64,000 bases of DNA from Kosmotoga olearia TBF 19.5.1 (GCF_000023325.1 NC_012785.1:868001-932000); one strand, 5' to 3'; positions 25,990 through 36,934 are shown, numbered from the stretch's first letter. Program-made: numbers and translations. Notes: generated from the letters alone by a model not told the origin.

Positions 25990-26580
25990 GTGGGAAAACT
26001 TGACGGTACCAGAACACTTGAAAACCTTATGAAAGCTTTTGCTGGAGAATCTCAAGCAAGAATGAGGTACACCTATTTTGCCTCCATCGCCAAAAAAGAA
26101 GGATACGAACAGATAGCGGCGATTTTTCAGGAAACGGCGGATAACGAGAAAGAACACGCAGAACTCTTTTACAAACATATTGTTAAAAACGTCGATGAGC
26201 TTCCCGTTACTATCCATGTAGATGCCGATTACCCGGTTGAGTTGCGTAGCACTCTTGAAAACCTAAAGGCGTCAGCTACTGGCGAAAACGAGGAGTGGAC
26301 AAAACTCTACCCAAAGTTTGCCGACATCGCTGAAGAAGAAGGGTTCAAAGATATCGCCAATACATTCAGACAAGTCGCAAAAGTGGAAGAAAGGCACGAA
26401 GCAAGATATCTAAAGCTGGCAAAAAACGTAGAGGAAGGAAAAGTGTTCAAAAAAAACAAAAAAGTTCTCTGGAAATGTAGAAACTGCGGTTATGTTCTTG
26501 AAGCTGAAGAAGCACCGGAAAAGTGCCCCGCCTGCCAACATGCGAGAAGCTACTTTGAACTTTTTGTCGAAAACTATTGA
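25990..26580 (+). CDS. Rubrerythrin
   Basis: 196 aa, GTG start after GGGGG. N-terminal four-helix diiron domain with FAGESQARMRYTYFA, ADNEKEHAELFYKHI, FADIAEEEGFKDIANTFRQVAKVEERHEARY (the Glu and ExxH ligands). C-terminal rubredoxin domain WKCRNCGYVLEAEEAPEKCPACQ with two CxxC pairs. It reduces hydrogen peroxide in the anaerobic cytoplasm using rubredoxin/NADH systems. Monocistronic, closed by a strong terminator. Confidence 0.96.
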   Translation: MGKLDGTRTLENLMKAFAGESQARMRYTYFASIAKKEGYEQIAAIFQETADNEKEHAELFYKHIVKNVDELPVTIHVDADYPVELRSTLENLKASATGENEEWTKLYPKFADIAEEEGFKDIANTFRQVAKVEERHEARYLKLAKNVEEGKVFKKNKKVLWKCRNCGYVLEAEEAPEKCPACQHARSYFELFVENY

Positions 26581-26600
26581 AAATTGAAATAGCTGGAAAT

Positions 26601-26630
26601 AAAAAGGGGGATGGATAATCCCCCTTTTTA
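26601..26630. terminator. Bidirectional intrinsic terminator
   Basis: Stem AAAAAGGGGGA (26601-26611) / TCCCCCTTTTT (26619-26629) with a 7-nt loop. It lies between convergent rubrerythrin and PEPCK genes; the PEPCK stop overlaps its right arm. Confidence 0.88.
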
Positions 26631-28283
26631 TTCAAGCTCCACAATGAGCTTTTCCAGACTTTCCAGAACCTCTGGAGGTAACTTATCAAAACCGCCTCTC
26701 TCGCTTTCTTTCGAAATCACGAAGTTAATTCTGTCCTTTATCCTTTTCTCCAGCAAATCTTTATAATCTTCATCACTGAAATCAGGTATAAACCCTTCAA
26801 CTTCGAGTATTTCAAAATCACTGAATTTTCCCCATTTTTTAAACTTTGCGCTTCCTTCAATTATGCTTTCTAATAGTGAGAGTGTAAGCTCCTTTGTAAC
26901 CTTCTTATCGAGGAAATAACCGGTATTGAATATGTAACACGCAACATTTCGCGATTCAAAAAGTTCCTTAAAACCATAGTAATCATGAGAAAGCGGATAT
27001 GTTCTGAAAGGATTCGCATACGGTTCAAATACAAGCGCATTCATATCAACGCCAGGGGGGAGTCTTTCGGCGGAGGTTCTCTTTGTTGCGAGAGTCGCTC
27101 CCATCGCAGATGCCAGGATCGGGTTGGTCACCTTAAGTACGGGAGGCAGACTATTATCTTTCATGAGCCAGATGATCGCGCTGACGGGTTCATCAAACTT
27201 ATCCACTCTGTTCGGAGACCATAAACGCGACTTTATCGCCCTACCGTTACCATTCCGGATATCTTCAGTTACAATAACCACCTTTCCCTTATCATCGAGG
27301 GTCGCACCTACATTCTGAACACTGAGAAGGTATTTGTTGTCTGGAGATGTTAAAGGATAGTCGGCTGTCTTATCGAAATAAGACGGCTCAAGAGCCACCG
27401 AAGAACCGTCCTCAAGGGATATTATGAAGGCGTCATCATGCAAAATGGTAACGTCGTATTTATCACCGTGATGTGCATGGGTGATGGTGGATTTCCCGGA
27501 ACCAGAGAGCCCGAAAACACCAACAACGAACTTCCTGCCGTCAGGAAGGTTGTACCGCTTTTGCCCGCCATGGCATGCTACGTACCCATTTCGGCTGGCA
27601 ATGCTCCAGGCGAGCGTCAACGTTCCCTTTTTGAACTCCCCAAAATAGCGCATTCCGAGTAAGGCAGCGCAGTTATGCTCTGTATCGAAGAAAGACAATC
27701 CCAGAGGGTGCTCAGGGTCAGACCAATCCGGATCAGAAAACACAAAGATATCGCCCTCATTTTCGAAGATTCTTGAACGCCTGTACATCTCAATATAGGT
27801 TTCGGTCACAGGCTGAAAATTCAGAAGCCAGTTATACAAAAGGTTCTCATACCCTTCAGGAATCAATATATGAGCTCTTACGATGAAATCCTCATGAAGA
27901 CCAACAAAAGCCTGCGCATGATATAGGTTGCGATATCTCGTGTTGTACACAGCCTCTCTCAGCAAAGAGGCATACTTGTCAGGATTCACACCTTTCTGAC
28001 CCAGTATTCTTCTGGCAGCAGCGGCTCTTCCGTAAACCGCTCCATCATTGAAGAGAAGAACCTTAGACCCTGGGTCAAGCCCAAGTTTCTCCGGTTCAAA
28101 AATCTCTAAATCTGTAACAATAGTTCCGGGTGAGTTTTTTGCAAGTTTGTACGCTTCTTTCAGAGAAGTAACATTAACAACATTGTTTCCATAAAAAGGT
28201 GTTTCTATCGTGACTCTAAACCTCGAAAAAAGTGGGTTTTCCTTTCTTACATCTTCCCTTTTTACCCCGGAAATAGTTGCCAT
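26628..28283 (-). CDS. pckA: Phosphoenolpyruvate carboxykinase (ATP)-like
   Basis: 551 aa. The P-loop GVFGLSGSGKSTITHA and DDAFIIS (kinase-2) are the PEPCK nucleotide and metal sites. EPSYFDKTADYP, NTILASAMGATLATKRTSAE-like and the C-terminal PYANPFRTYPLSHDYYGF stretches fit the divergent ATP-type PEPCK found in Thermotogota and relatives. The enzyme interconverts oxaloacetate and PEP. ATG 28283 has a G-rich ribosome site (GGTGGGGGG) that lies inside the longer frame, so the shorter start is chosen. Flanked by terminators and alone in its unit. Confidence 0.82.
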   Translation of the reverse strand: MATISGVKREDVRKENPLFSRFRVTIETPFYGNNVVNVTSLKEAYKLAKNSPGTIVTDLEIFEPEKLGLDPGSKVLLFNDGAVYGRAAAARRILGQKGVNPDKYASLLREAVYNTRYRNLYHAQAFVGLHEDFIVRAHILIPEGYENLLYNWLLNFQPVTETYIEMYRRSRIFENEGDIFVFSDPDWSDPEHPLGLSFFDTEHNCAALLGMRYFGEFKKGTLTLAWSIASRNGYVACHGGQKRYNLPDGRKFVVGVFGLSGSGKSTITHAHHGDKYDVTILHDDAFIISLEDGSSVALEPSYFDKTADYPLTSPDNKYLLSVQNVGATLDDKGKVVIVTEDIRNGNGRAIKSRLWSPNRVDKFDEPVSAIIWLMKDNSLPPVLKVTNPILASAMGATLATKRTSAERLPPGVDMNALVFEPYANPFRTYPLSHDYYGFKELFESRNVACYIFNTGYFLDKKVTKELTLSLLESIIEGSAKFKKWGKFSDFEILEVEGFIPDFSDEDYKDLLEKRIKDRINFVISKESERGGFDKLPPEVLESLEKLIVELE

Positions 28284-28534
28284 TATTGATCCCCCCACCA
28301 GAATACGCCAAGATTAATTTACCTTTTAGCACAAAGAGAATAACACACATTTGAAAAGTACTTAAAGGTTAAAAATGCTGAATTAATGCCACAAATAAGA
28401 ATTAAGGCCTTCTATATTTGTAATGTAAAACATTGCGAAGGTTTGTTTGAGTATGCGGGAGTAATTAATATACATGTGTTGCTTACAAAATGCTAAAATG
28501 AATTAGATCAAACAGATGAAAGTTGGTGATCTCC

Positions 28535-29845
28535 TTGTTGAGTTGGATTATCACACTGGTAGCGCTTGTGGTTACAATCATAATGGCTATCTCGGCTTTA
28601 AAATTGTACAAAGAACTGAAAAAAAACATCGAGGAAAAATCGAAATTCGAACACTACCGTGAAGAGAATCAAAATCTGTTGAAAGAAATAGACTCCCTGA
28701 GAGCCGAAAACGAACATCTAAAGATCGAGAAAGCAAAATACGAGAAAGACATAGAATCACTCGATGATAAACTGAGCTGGCTTGAAAAAGCAAAGGAAGA
28801 ACTCGAAAAGAACTTTAAAGCTCTCGCAAGCGATGTCGCGTTGAAAAATACTGAGAGCTTCCTGAATCAAGCAAACGACAAACTTAAAGGCCTTATAGAC
28901 AATCAAAAAACCGAACTTGAAAAACTCCTTGACCCTCTGAAAAATAACCTAGATACTCTTCAAAACAACATCAGAGAGATTGAAAGCAAGCGTGAAAAGG
29001 CCTATGGCGGTCTTGAAAAACGCCTTGAAGAACTGTCGCGGGTACACAATGAACTGCAGACAGGTATTACAAAATTAACCTCTTCTCTGAAATCCACCAC
29101 CGCACGGGGACGCTGGGGAGAATTCCAGCTTAAGAGAATCGTTGAACTTGCGGGAATGACTGCTCACATAGATTTCGAGGAACAGGAAGTTACCGAGGCC
29201 GGAAGACCCGACATGATAATAAAATTACCCAACGGTGGCGTTATTCCCGTAGATGCAAAGGCACCGTTAAACGCTTATCTGGAAGCAATGGAATGCCAGA
29301 GCGATGAGGAAAAGAAGAAAAAACTCAACGAACACATCAAAAACCTGAGAAAAACCATTACAAATCTCGGTTCCAAAGCTTATTGGGAACAATTCCAGCA
29401 ATCACCAGATTTCGTAATCATGTTTGTTCCTTTAGAAGCAGCGGTGAGTGCCGCTTTTGAAATGGATCCCACTCTTCTAGAAGACGCAGTTAAAAGAAAG
29501 GTTCTCATAACCACACCAATAACTCTCCTGGCTTTGTTGAAATCAGTCGCTTACGGTTGGCAACAATTCCAGCTCACGGAGAATGCCAAGAAAATAGCAG
29601 AAGAAGGCAAAGAATTGTACAAAAGGCTCAGTAAATTTCTGAACGATGTCGACACAGTCGGAAAGAGATTGAAGTCACTGGTACAGGCTTACAACACAGC
29701 CGTCGGTTCACTGGAAACCCGACTACTCCCAAGAGCAAGAAAATTCAAAGAGTATTCAGAGATAGAAGGAGAAGAACCCGACATTCAGCCGCTGGAGGTT
29801 GACCCCAGACCAATAAACGCCCCAGAATTAAGCGAAGAGGAATAG
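28535..29845 (+). CDS. rmuC: RmuC family protein
   Basis: About 436 aa. N-terminal TM helix (LSWIITLVALVVTIIMAIS), a long coiled coil (residues about 30-190, repeated KELKKNIEEK-type heptads), then the RmuC domain ARGRWGEFQLKRIVELAGM, GRPDMIIKLPNGGVIPVDAKAPL and FVIMFVPLEAAVSAAF. The D-K (VDAKAP) resembles a PD-(D/E)XK nuclease core. RmuC limits inversion of short repeats in E. coli, which is of interest given the hairpin repeat beginning just after its stop. Start is ambiguous: TTG 28535 suits the GGTGATC ribosome site; TTG 28523 and 28538 are alternatives. Confidence 0.87.
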   Translation: MLSWIITLVALVVTIIMAISALKLYKELKKNIEEKSKFEHYREENQNLLKEIDSLRAENEHLKIEKAKYEKDIESLDDKLSWLEKAKEELEKNFKALASDVALKNTESFLNQANDKLKGLIDNQKTELEKLLDPLKNNLDTLQNNIREIESKREKAYGGLEKRLEELSRVHNELQTGITKLTSSLKSTTARGRWGEFQLKRIVELAGMTAHIDFEEQEVTEAGRPDMIIKLPNGGVIPVDAKAPLNAYLEAMECQSDEEKKKKLNEHIKNLRKTITNLGSKAYWEQFQQSPDFVIMFVPLEAAVSAAFEMDPTLLEDAVKRKVLITTPITLLALLKSVAYGWQQFQLTENAKKIAEEGKELYKRLSKFLNDVDTVGKRLKSLVQAYNTAVGSLETRLLPRARKFKEYSEIEGEEPDIQPLEVDPRPINAPELSEEE

Positions 29846-29849
29846 GCTC

Positions 29850-30210
29850 TGAGATTCGAGAACCGAGAGTCCGAGATAGCCGCTGCGCGGCGGATACGAA
29901 TCCCTTCGGGATTGACACGAACTCCTGCGGAGTTGTTTCGAACCACTTCGTGGTTGTTATAAACTGCTTTGCAGTTGAAAAAATTGATACTTAAAACGAT
30001 AACCGTGATCCGAGAGTCGCTATTGTAGGGGCACAACATGCTTATAACTCGAGATCCGGGAAGTTAAGAGCTGTAGATCCTGAATCAAGTTAAGGATGAT
30101 AGCTTTGCCAAACGTCACTTCACCAGCTGACAGCGTTGCAAGCCTCAACCTTGTGAGTGTCAGCCTCTGCAAGCGTCCGGAGCGTAGCTCCGCACTTCAG
30201 CCGCGGAGCG
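29850..30210. repeat. Hairpin-array repeat, copy F (with other palindromes)
   Basis: Starts 5 nt after the rmuC stop with GAGAACCGAGAGTCCGAG-type terminal sequence at about 29858, then CCGC-TGC-GCGG. Four 21-bp units follow, starting at 29899, 29920, 29941 and 29962: AATCCC-TTC-GGGATT, AACTCC-TGC-GGAGTT, AACCAC-TTC-GTGGTT and AACTGC-TTT-GCAGTT. Further right are half of the GTAGGGGCACARCATG palindrome (30027), a GATCCTGAATCAAGTTAAGGATGA palindrome (30073), and CGGAGC-GTA-GCTCCG plus GCCGC-GGA-GCGGC (30178-30212) followed by a run of 8 T, which may act as a terminator. Confidence 0.82.
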
Positions 30211-30251
30211 GCCTCGTTTTTTTTACATGCGTTTCCCTGTAACTGTTATGG

Positions 30252-30260
30252 TGATAGAAT
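30252..30260 (+). promoter_or_regulatory. Extended -10 element for the DUF89 gene
   Basis: TGATAGAAT at 30252-30260, 30 nt upstream of the TTG start at 30291 and just downstream of the T-rich end of the repeat. Confidence 0.4.
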
Positions 30261-30290
30261 TATGTCAGTACAGGACAGGAGGAGATAGTA

Positions 30291-31145
30291 TTGAGGAGTT
30301 CTATCGAATGTATTCCGTGTAATATGAGTTCGTTGATCCGTATCCTGAAAAAAGCTAATGTGAGCCCTGAGGCGCAGCAGAAAGCGGTTAAGAGATTCAT
30401 GGAGAGGCTCTTAAGTCTCGATAGTTTTGATCTGACTCCTGTTCATATGGGGCACGAGATAAGGTGCGTTATCTCCGAGCTTTTTGGAGAAGTTGATCTG
30501 TACCGCGAAATGAAGGATTCAGCTAATGAGTTGCTACTTTCTCTGTATGATGATTTGAAAGCTGAAGTTTTGAAATCTTCAAATCCTATCGAAACTGCTT
30601 TGAGATTTTCTGTTGCCGGTAACATCATAGATTTTGCGCCGGGGCATGAAATAAATGTTATGAGAACCCTTAAGGAATCCATTAAAACGGGGTTTGCGGT
30701 CAATGACCTCGACAAACTTTTGGCAGATCTGGAAAAGGCAAAGAGTATCCTGGTAATAGGGGATAATTGTGGAGAAGCTGTTCTGGATAAACTTTTTCTT
30801 GAATTGCTTGATATCCCTGTTAAGTACTTCGCTGTAAGAAGTGCCCCTGTTCTCAATGATGTAACTATCAGGGAAGCGAGGCTCATAGGTATCGAAGAGG
30901 TCGCAACTGTTATAGAAAGTGGTACCAATGCTCCGGGCACGCTTCTAGACAGAATTACTCCGAAGTTCAAAGATATTCTTTACAGTTCTGATGTCGTTAT
31001 CTCTAAAGGCCAGGGAAATTTTGAGAGTTTAAGTGATCTGGACAGGGAGATCTATTTCTTGTTAATGGCAAAATGTGATGTGGTCAGCGGTTATATCGGA
31101 GTTGAAAAGGGGAGCTTTATCGCTTTGAAAGGGGGCAAGCGATAG
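30291..31145 (+). CDS. DUF89 (ARMT1-like) metal-dependent damage-control phosphatase
   Basis: 284 aa, TTG start behind AGGAGG. The N-terminal ECIPCNMSSLIRIL CxxC is typical of archaeal and thermophile DUF89 proteins. The metal/phosphate site segments are SVAGNIIDFAPG, VIGDNCGEAVLDKL and VISKGQGNFESLSD. DUF89 enzymes dephosphorylate damaged phosphometabolites such as fructose-1-phosphate-like glycating species. The stop overlaps the next start by one nucleotide, so it is coupled to a GNAT acetyltransferase. Confidence 0.87.
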   Translation: MRSSIECIPCNMSSLIRILKKANVSPEAQQKAVKRFMERLLSLDSFDLTPVHMGHEIRCVISELFGEVDLYREMKDSANELLLSLYDDLKAEVLKSSNPIETALRFSVAGNIIDFAPGHEINVMRTLKESIKTGFAVNDLDKLLADLEKAKSILVIGDNCGEAVLDKLFLELLDIPVKYFAVRSAPVLNDVTIREARLIGIEEVATVIESGTNAPGTLLDRITPKFKDILYSSDVVISKGQGNFESLSDLDREIYFLLMAKCDVVSGYIGVEKGSFIALKGGKR

Positions 31146-31627
31146 TGCTTATTCATGATGGTGAGCTCATTTTGCGCTCTACAACAGCAGACGATCCCGA
31201 ACTAAAGAAACTCCAGGAAGATGCGAGGATACTGAAGCATATGTCGGAAACGAGGATGTACCCTTTTGCTATGCCCTCTCAGATGAGCTTCAGGATAGAG
31301 TCCGAAGGTAAAGTAATCGGTGAAGTCTCGTTGAAAACGATACGCTGGTTCAATCGGAAGGCGGAGATAAGTATATTCATCGTCCCGGAGTACCAGGGAA
31401 AGGGTTATGGGAAACGTGCCTTAAAGAAGATTATGGAACTTGCTTTCGGTACTTTCAATCTTTACCGCCTCGAAGCGGAAGTTATGGAATTCAATGAGCC
31501 TTCTATAAGACTCATGGAAAGCCTCGGGTTCAAACTCGAGGGAAGATTAAGGGAAGCGAGATACGTTGACGGTAAGTACTGGGATATTCTTCGCTATGGA
31601 ATTTTAAGGCGAGAATTTGAAGGTTGA
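31145..31627 (+). CDS. GNAT family N-acetyltransferase
   Basis: 160 aa, GTG start overlapping the DUF89 stop (TAGTG). Acetyl-CoA loop VPEYQGKGYGKRALKKIM (about residues 80-97), then NLYRLEAEVMEFNEPSIRLMESLGF and EGRLREARYVDGKYWD, the RimJ-like C-terminal block. The start of the hairpin repeat region follows at once. Substrate unknown; the partner with a metabolite-repair phosphatase suggests a small-molecule target (inference). Confidence 0.85.
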   Translation: MLIHDGELILRSTTADDPELKKLQEDARILKHMSETRMYPFAMPSQMSFRIESEGKVIGEVSLKTIRWFNRKAEISIFIVPEYQGKGYGKRALKKIMELAFGTFNLYRLEAEVMEFNEPSIRLMESLGFKLEGRLREARYVDGKYWDILRYGILRREFEG

Positions 31628-32175
31628 GATGCTTTGAGCCGCTTCACAGCTAAAGTGCAGAGCTACGCTCCGGACGCTTGCAGACACTGCCAGTTAGTGA
31701 AGCGACACGAACCGCAAGCGGTTGTTGCGAACTCTTTCAGAGTTGTTTCGAACCACTGCGTGGTTGTTCCGAACTGCTTTGCAGTTGAAAAAACTGATAA
31801 AACTGATTTTACAAAAGCCAACTTGTCATCCTGAACTCGATTCAGGATCTCGTACTGAAGCGCGGAAAGCATGCGCAGATGCTGGAATTGCCTTTGGCAA
31901 TGACGCTTGGAATCGCTGTTGCGATTGATGCTTGGAATCAGTTTCGCTGATTGATGCTTGGAGCGGCTACGCCGCTGAGTAAAGGGCACAGCATGCTGTG
32001 CCCCTACAATAAATTCGGATTACGGATTAAGTCTGGAATGAGCAATTTTGGCAACTGTTTCTTATTTTAAGTAATGTCAACTCCGAAGGAGTTCGTATCA
32101 CTGGCGAAGCCGGTCGTGACAATCTCGAAGAGATTCGTGCCGCTGCAAAGCAGCTTTCTCCAGTCTCCAGCACCC
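31628..32175. repeat. Mosaic repeat region G (three hairpin families)
   Basis: A 548-bp spacer with no gene. (1) 31710-31786: units AACCGC-AA-GCGGTT, AACTCT-TTC-AGAGTT, AACCAC-TGC-GTGGTT and AACTGC-TTT-GCAGTT at 20-21 bp. (2) 31829-31856: TCATCCTGAACTCGATTCAGGAT palindrome. (3) 31868-31975: hairpins AGCAT/ATGCT, ATTGCC-TTT-GGCAAT, ATCGC-TGTT-GCGAT, ATCAG/CTGAT and GCGGC-TAC-GCCGC joined by TGATGCTTGGA. (4) 31983-32008: palindrome GGGCACAGCATGCTGTGCCC. (5) 32079-32155: units AACTCC-GAA-GGAGTT, ACTGGC-GAA-GCCGGT, AATCTC-GAA-GAGATT and CGCTGC-AAA-GCAGCT. Confidence 0.85.
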
Positions 32176-32198
32176 GCTCTCGTTCTTTGTCTCAATCA

Positions 32199-33125
32199 TC
32201 AAAGTCGCTCTACCTGTACATCTTTCATAAGTTTTTCGACATCTTTTTTATGGCAAAGTTCTGTACCGGGTGTTATTACTGTAGCACTGCTGGCCGCGCC
32301 CGCCACCCTGAGAGCTTCTTCGATAGGTTTTCCTGCTTCTCTGTACATACAGTAAGCGGCAAGGAAACTATCGCCAGCACCAACTGCACTTTTAACCGGA
32401 ACTTCAGGAACGCTAACACGATAGAGTGAATTATCGACGTAACAAAGAGCTCCGTCTTTTCCCAATGTCAGCAGAATCTCGTTTATCCCGTACTTCTTGC
32501 TTACCTCTATTAGCGCGTCTTTCAGTTCTTCGTGACTTTCAGGTACTTTTCCATAAAGGCGCGAGAATTCATGAAGATTGGGCTTAATCCCGTCTGGTGG
32601 GCATTTTATCCCCAGCATTAAGGGTTTCCCGTCTGAATCGAGGTATACTTTTGCGCCTCTTTTTTTAGCAAATTTGCAAATTTCCAGGTAAATAGAACTT
32701 TTTATTCCTTTCGCGAGGCTTCCGGAGAGTATCAAAAAATCTCCTTGCCTGAGTAAGGTATCGATAGTCTTTATAATCTTCCTTTCTTCTTCATCGGATA
32801 CTTCCGGTCCCGGGAGGCTCATACGGTACTGTGTGTTGCCCTTTTGAAGTATGGTGTTGACCCTCGTTTCTTTGTGGGTGAAAACCGAAGCGTAAACGAC
32901 ACCCTCTTCATTGAGCATTTTTTGTATGATTTGTCCCGTATGCCCACCGAGTAATGCAATAGCGACTGAATGGCCTCCGAGTTCATTTATAACGCGCGAA
33001 ACATCGATTCCTTTACCAGCAGGATAATCACTAACTTTTTTAACACGAACAGTATCGTCTTCTATTAAATCATCGATGTAAAGGTATCTATCCAGACATG
33101 GATTTAGTGTTAAAGTGAAAATCAT
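32199..33125 (-). CDS. PfkB-family sugar-phosphate kinase, probable 1-phosphofructokinase
   Basis: 308 aa from ATG 33125 (MIFTLTLNPCLDRYLYIDDL; GGAGATGACAGG upstream). The N-terminus TLNPCLD and the GKGIDVSRVINELGGHSVAIALLGG block are the tagatose-6-P kinase/1-phosphofructokinase subgroup of PfkB. The C-terminal anion hole and catalytic Asp lie in VPVKSAVGAGDSFLAAYC. KPNLHEFSRLYG is also conserved. No PTS gene is nearby, so fructose-1-P or tagatose-6-P specificity is inferred. The frame continues upstream to 33203, overlapping the next gene, but the ATG is preferred. Confidence 0.87.
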   Translation of the reverse strand: MIFTLTLNPCLDRYLYIDDLIEDDTVRVKKVSDYPAGKGIDVSRVINELGGHSVAIALLGGHTGQIIQKMLNEEGVVYASVFTHKETRVNTILQKGNTQYRMSLPGPEVSDEEERKIIKTIDTLLRQGDFLILSGSLAKGIKSSIYLEICKFAKKRGAKVYLDSDGKPLMLGIKCPPDGIKPNLHEFSRLYGKVPESHEELKDALIEVSKKYGINEILLTLGKDGALCYVDNSLYRVSVPEVPVKSAVGAGDSFLAAYCMYREAGKPIEEALRVAGAASSATVITPGTELCHKKDVEKLMKDVQVERL

Positions 33126-33129
33126 CCTG

Positions 33130-33489
33130 TCATCTCCTGAACATATCCGTTCTGTCTTCATCGTGCAGGATTTGCATATATCTATGTTTCGCAGTCTCGG
33201 CAAGCTTGGCTATTATCTGCTCCAAATCACTGTTATCGAAATAGCTCTCAAGCATCTCTCTTAAAGGTTTATCGAAATGGAAAGGTATTTCTTCTTCCGG
33301 TGCAAAGCTAATGTGTTCGATATGCCGCAGATCAAGATCAGGCACGATTTTCTTTAATAGCTTAAAAGTGGTATCTATAAAAACATCGACAACCTGAGGT
33401 GGGTTTTTCGCTTCCATGAGCTTTTCCCTGTATTCACTTTCGATCTCTTTTAATTCTTTAACATGAGAAAAGAACTTCTTTTCTCCCAT
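33130..33489 (-). CDS. Conserved-type hypothetical protein, helical, function unknown
   Basis: 119 aa from ATG 33489, 5 nt after GGGGGTGA; a GTG at 33513 overlapping the rsmE stop is an in-frame alternative. Charged, predicted mostly helical: FFSHVKELKEIESEYREKLMEAKNPPQVVDVFIDTTFKLLKKIVPDL, then a region around HIEHISFAPEEEIPFHF and a helical C-terminus ending TDMFRR. No TM segment, no known motif. Sits between rsmE and the PfkB kinase with 4-nt gaps, clearly in the same operon. Confidence 0.6.
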   Translation of the reverse strand: MGEKKFFSHVKELKEIESEYREKLMEAKNPPQVVDVFIDTTFKLLKKIVPDLDLRHIEHISFAPEEEIPFHFDKPLREMLESYFDNSDLEQIIAKLAETAKHRYMQILHDEDRTDMFRR

Positions 33490-33509
33490 TATTTCACCCC
33501 CTGACTTCT

Positions 33510-34205
33510 TCACATTCTTCCAATAGAGAAATTTACGAAACTTAAAGAAGCTATCACAGCCGTCTCCGTTCGAAGGATTCTCGACCCAAGAGAAACGGAA
33601 ATGGAGTCTTGCTGCATCTCACGGATTTCCTCTTTGGTGAAACCACCTTCAGGTCCTACTATTATCCGAACAACATTCGACCCTCTTATTTTCTCTTGCA
33701 AGGTAGAGATGCTCTCTTTCTTAAAGTCCAGGAAAATATTCAAATCATCCGAATTGAACCGTGGCAGTTTTTCGTGGATAACTACCTCAGGTAAAAAGGG
33801 ATTAACACTTTGCTTGGCTGCTTCTTTCACTATTCTACGAAATTTTTCAACTTTTCTTTGATCAACTCTGGCTACGGTCCTCTCACAATTGAAGATCTCT
33901 ATTCGATCCGCACCAAGCTCCGTACTTTTTTCTAAAATCAAACGGAGCCTTAGCCATTTCATAGACGCCACAGAGACGATAACAGTTCTATCGTCGTGAT
34001 GGAAGACCTTTTTTGATAGCATTCGTCCGACAGAGTAATTCTTTGAAAGCTCCTGGAGAACAAACTCATAGAGTGTGCCTTTACCATCAGTGGCAACAAG
34101 CTCATCACCTGGTTTTACACGAACAACCTTCATATGATGAGCTTCAATCTCATCAAATATAAGTCGTTTTTCTTCAACCCTTTCGACAAAGAAAGCGTTT
34201 GGCAC
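33510..34205 (-). CDS. rsmE: 16S rRNA (uracil-1498-N3)-methyltransferase
   Basis: 231 aa, GTG start immediately after the serS stop. RsmE is a SPOUT methyltransferase acting on assembled 30S subunits. Evidence: N-terminal PUA-like HHMKVVRVKPGDELVATDGKG, ILEKSTELGADRIEIFNCERTV, the knot segment VRIIVGPEGGFTKEEI and SLGSRILRTETA. Length is typical (about 230-245 aa). Operon with serS and the OstA-like gene. Confidence 0.93.
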   Translation of the reverse strand: MPNAFFVERVEEKRLIFDEIEAHHMKVVRVKPGDELVATDGKGTLYEFVLQELSKNYSVGRMLSKKVFHHDDRTVIVSVASMKWLRLRLILEKSTELGADRIEIFNCERTVARVDQRKVEKFRRIVKEAAKQSVNPFLPEVVIHEKLPRFNSDDLNIFLDFKKESISTLQEKIRGSNVVRIIVGPEGGFTKEEIREMQQDSISVSLGSRILRTETAVIASLSFVNFSIGRM

Positions 34206-36141
<1,936 letters not shown>

Positions 36142-36145
<4 letters not shown>

Positions 36146-36603
36146 CTTGCGTTCCCCCTTAAAGTCTCGCTACTATCCATCTTGTTTAGAAGTTCTTTTA
36201 AAATTTGCTTCAATTCTTTAGCTCTATCTCTATCGAATTTTGAAAGCACTGTTTGAAGGTATGCGATCCTTCTTTCGATAACCTTTTCGATAAGAGCCCT
36301 CCCCGATTCAGAAATATCGATTATGTAAGCTCTCCTGTCAACATCAGAACGCTTCTTCTCCACAAATCCTGCATCTATAAGCCTTGATACCAAACCTGTC
36401 GTGGTACTTTTTGTTATTCCAAGTACCCTGCTTATGTCACTCATTCTTCGCTTTCCACCAAAATAAAGTATCTGGAGCACATCAAATTGGGCAGGTGTTA
36501 TGGGAAAGTCCTTCAACACCTTTCTTCCTTCACGTTTTATCTTTATGTATATGGATCTCAGAGTTTGTTCTATGTCTCTAGCTGTTCTTTTACTTATCTT
36601 CAC
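36142..36603 (-). CDS. MarR-family transcriptional regulator
   Basis: 153 aa. Winged HTH: ITPAQFDVLQILYFGGKRRMSDISRVLGITKSTTTGLVSRLIDAGFVEKKRSDVDRRAYIIDISESGRALIE, with the conserved DxRxY wing. N- and C-terminal helices serve dimerisation. First gene of the operon MarR, OstA-like, serS, rsmE, unknown, PfkB, all overlapping or within a few nt, so it may autoregulate an essential gene (serS), which is unusual. Confidence 0.9.
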
Positions 36604-36934
36604 AATCGCGCCACCTCTGCTTCAAGTTCTAGAAAAATTATAACATTACATCCTAACCTTCAAAAAATGCCAGGGGAAGCTACTCATAGAAGTATGTTTT
36701 TAATTGCTGTATAATCAAATTACTGACCATTTCTGTACCGGGAACACCTAACAGGCAACACTGGTTATGATTCCACGCTCTTTGATAAACCTATACTAAA
36801 AATGCTCATGTCTGTTTTATCTATACATATCAGGAACATTATACAATGGAACAGATACAACAGTACCAAGGAAAGGAGGCGCAACCCCTCTCTTCTTTTC
36901 TCTAAGATGAAGAGTACCCGAATGTTGAAACCTT
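36604..36934. other. 331-bp divergent intergenic region
   Basis: Lies between the divergent MarR operon and rnhB. No gene recognised. A TATACAAT-like -10 is at about 36841-36848 and AAAGGAGG at 36873-36880. That ribosome site is 55 nt from the rnhB ATG and is followed by a pyrimidine tract (CCCCTCTCTTCTTTTCTC) that could pair with it. A 12-codon ORF (ATG 36908) ends within the rnhB start region. Confidence 0.4.
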
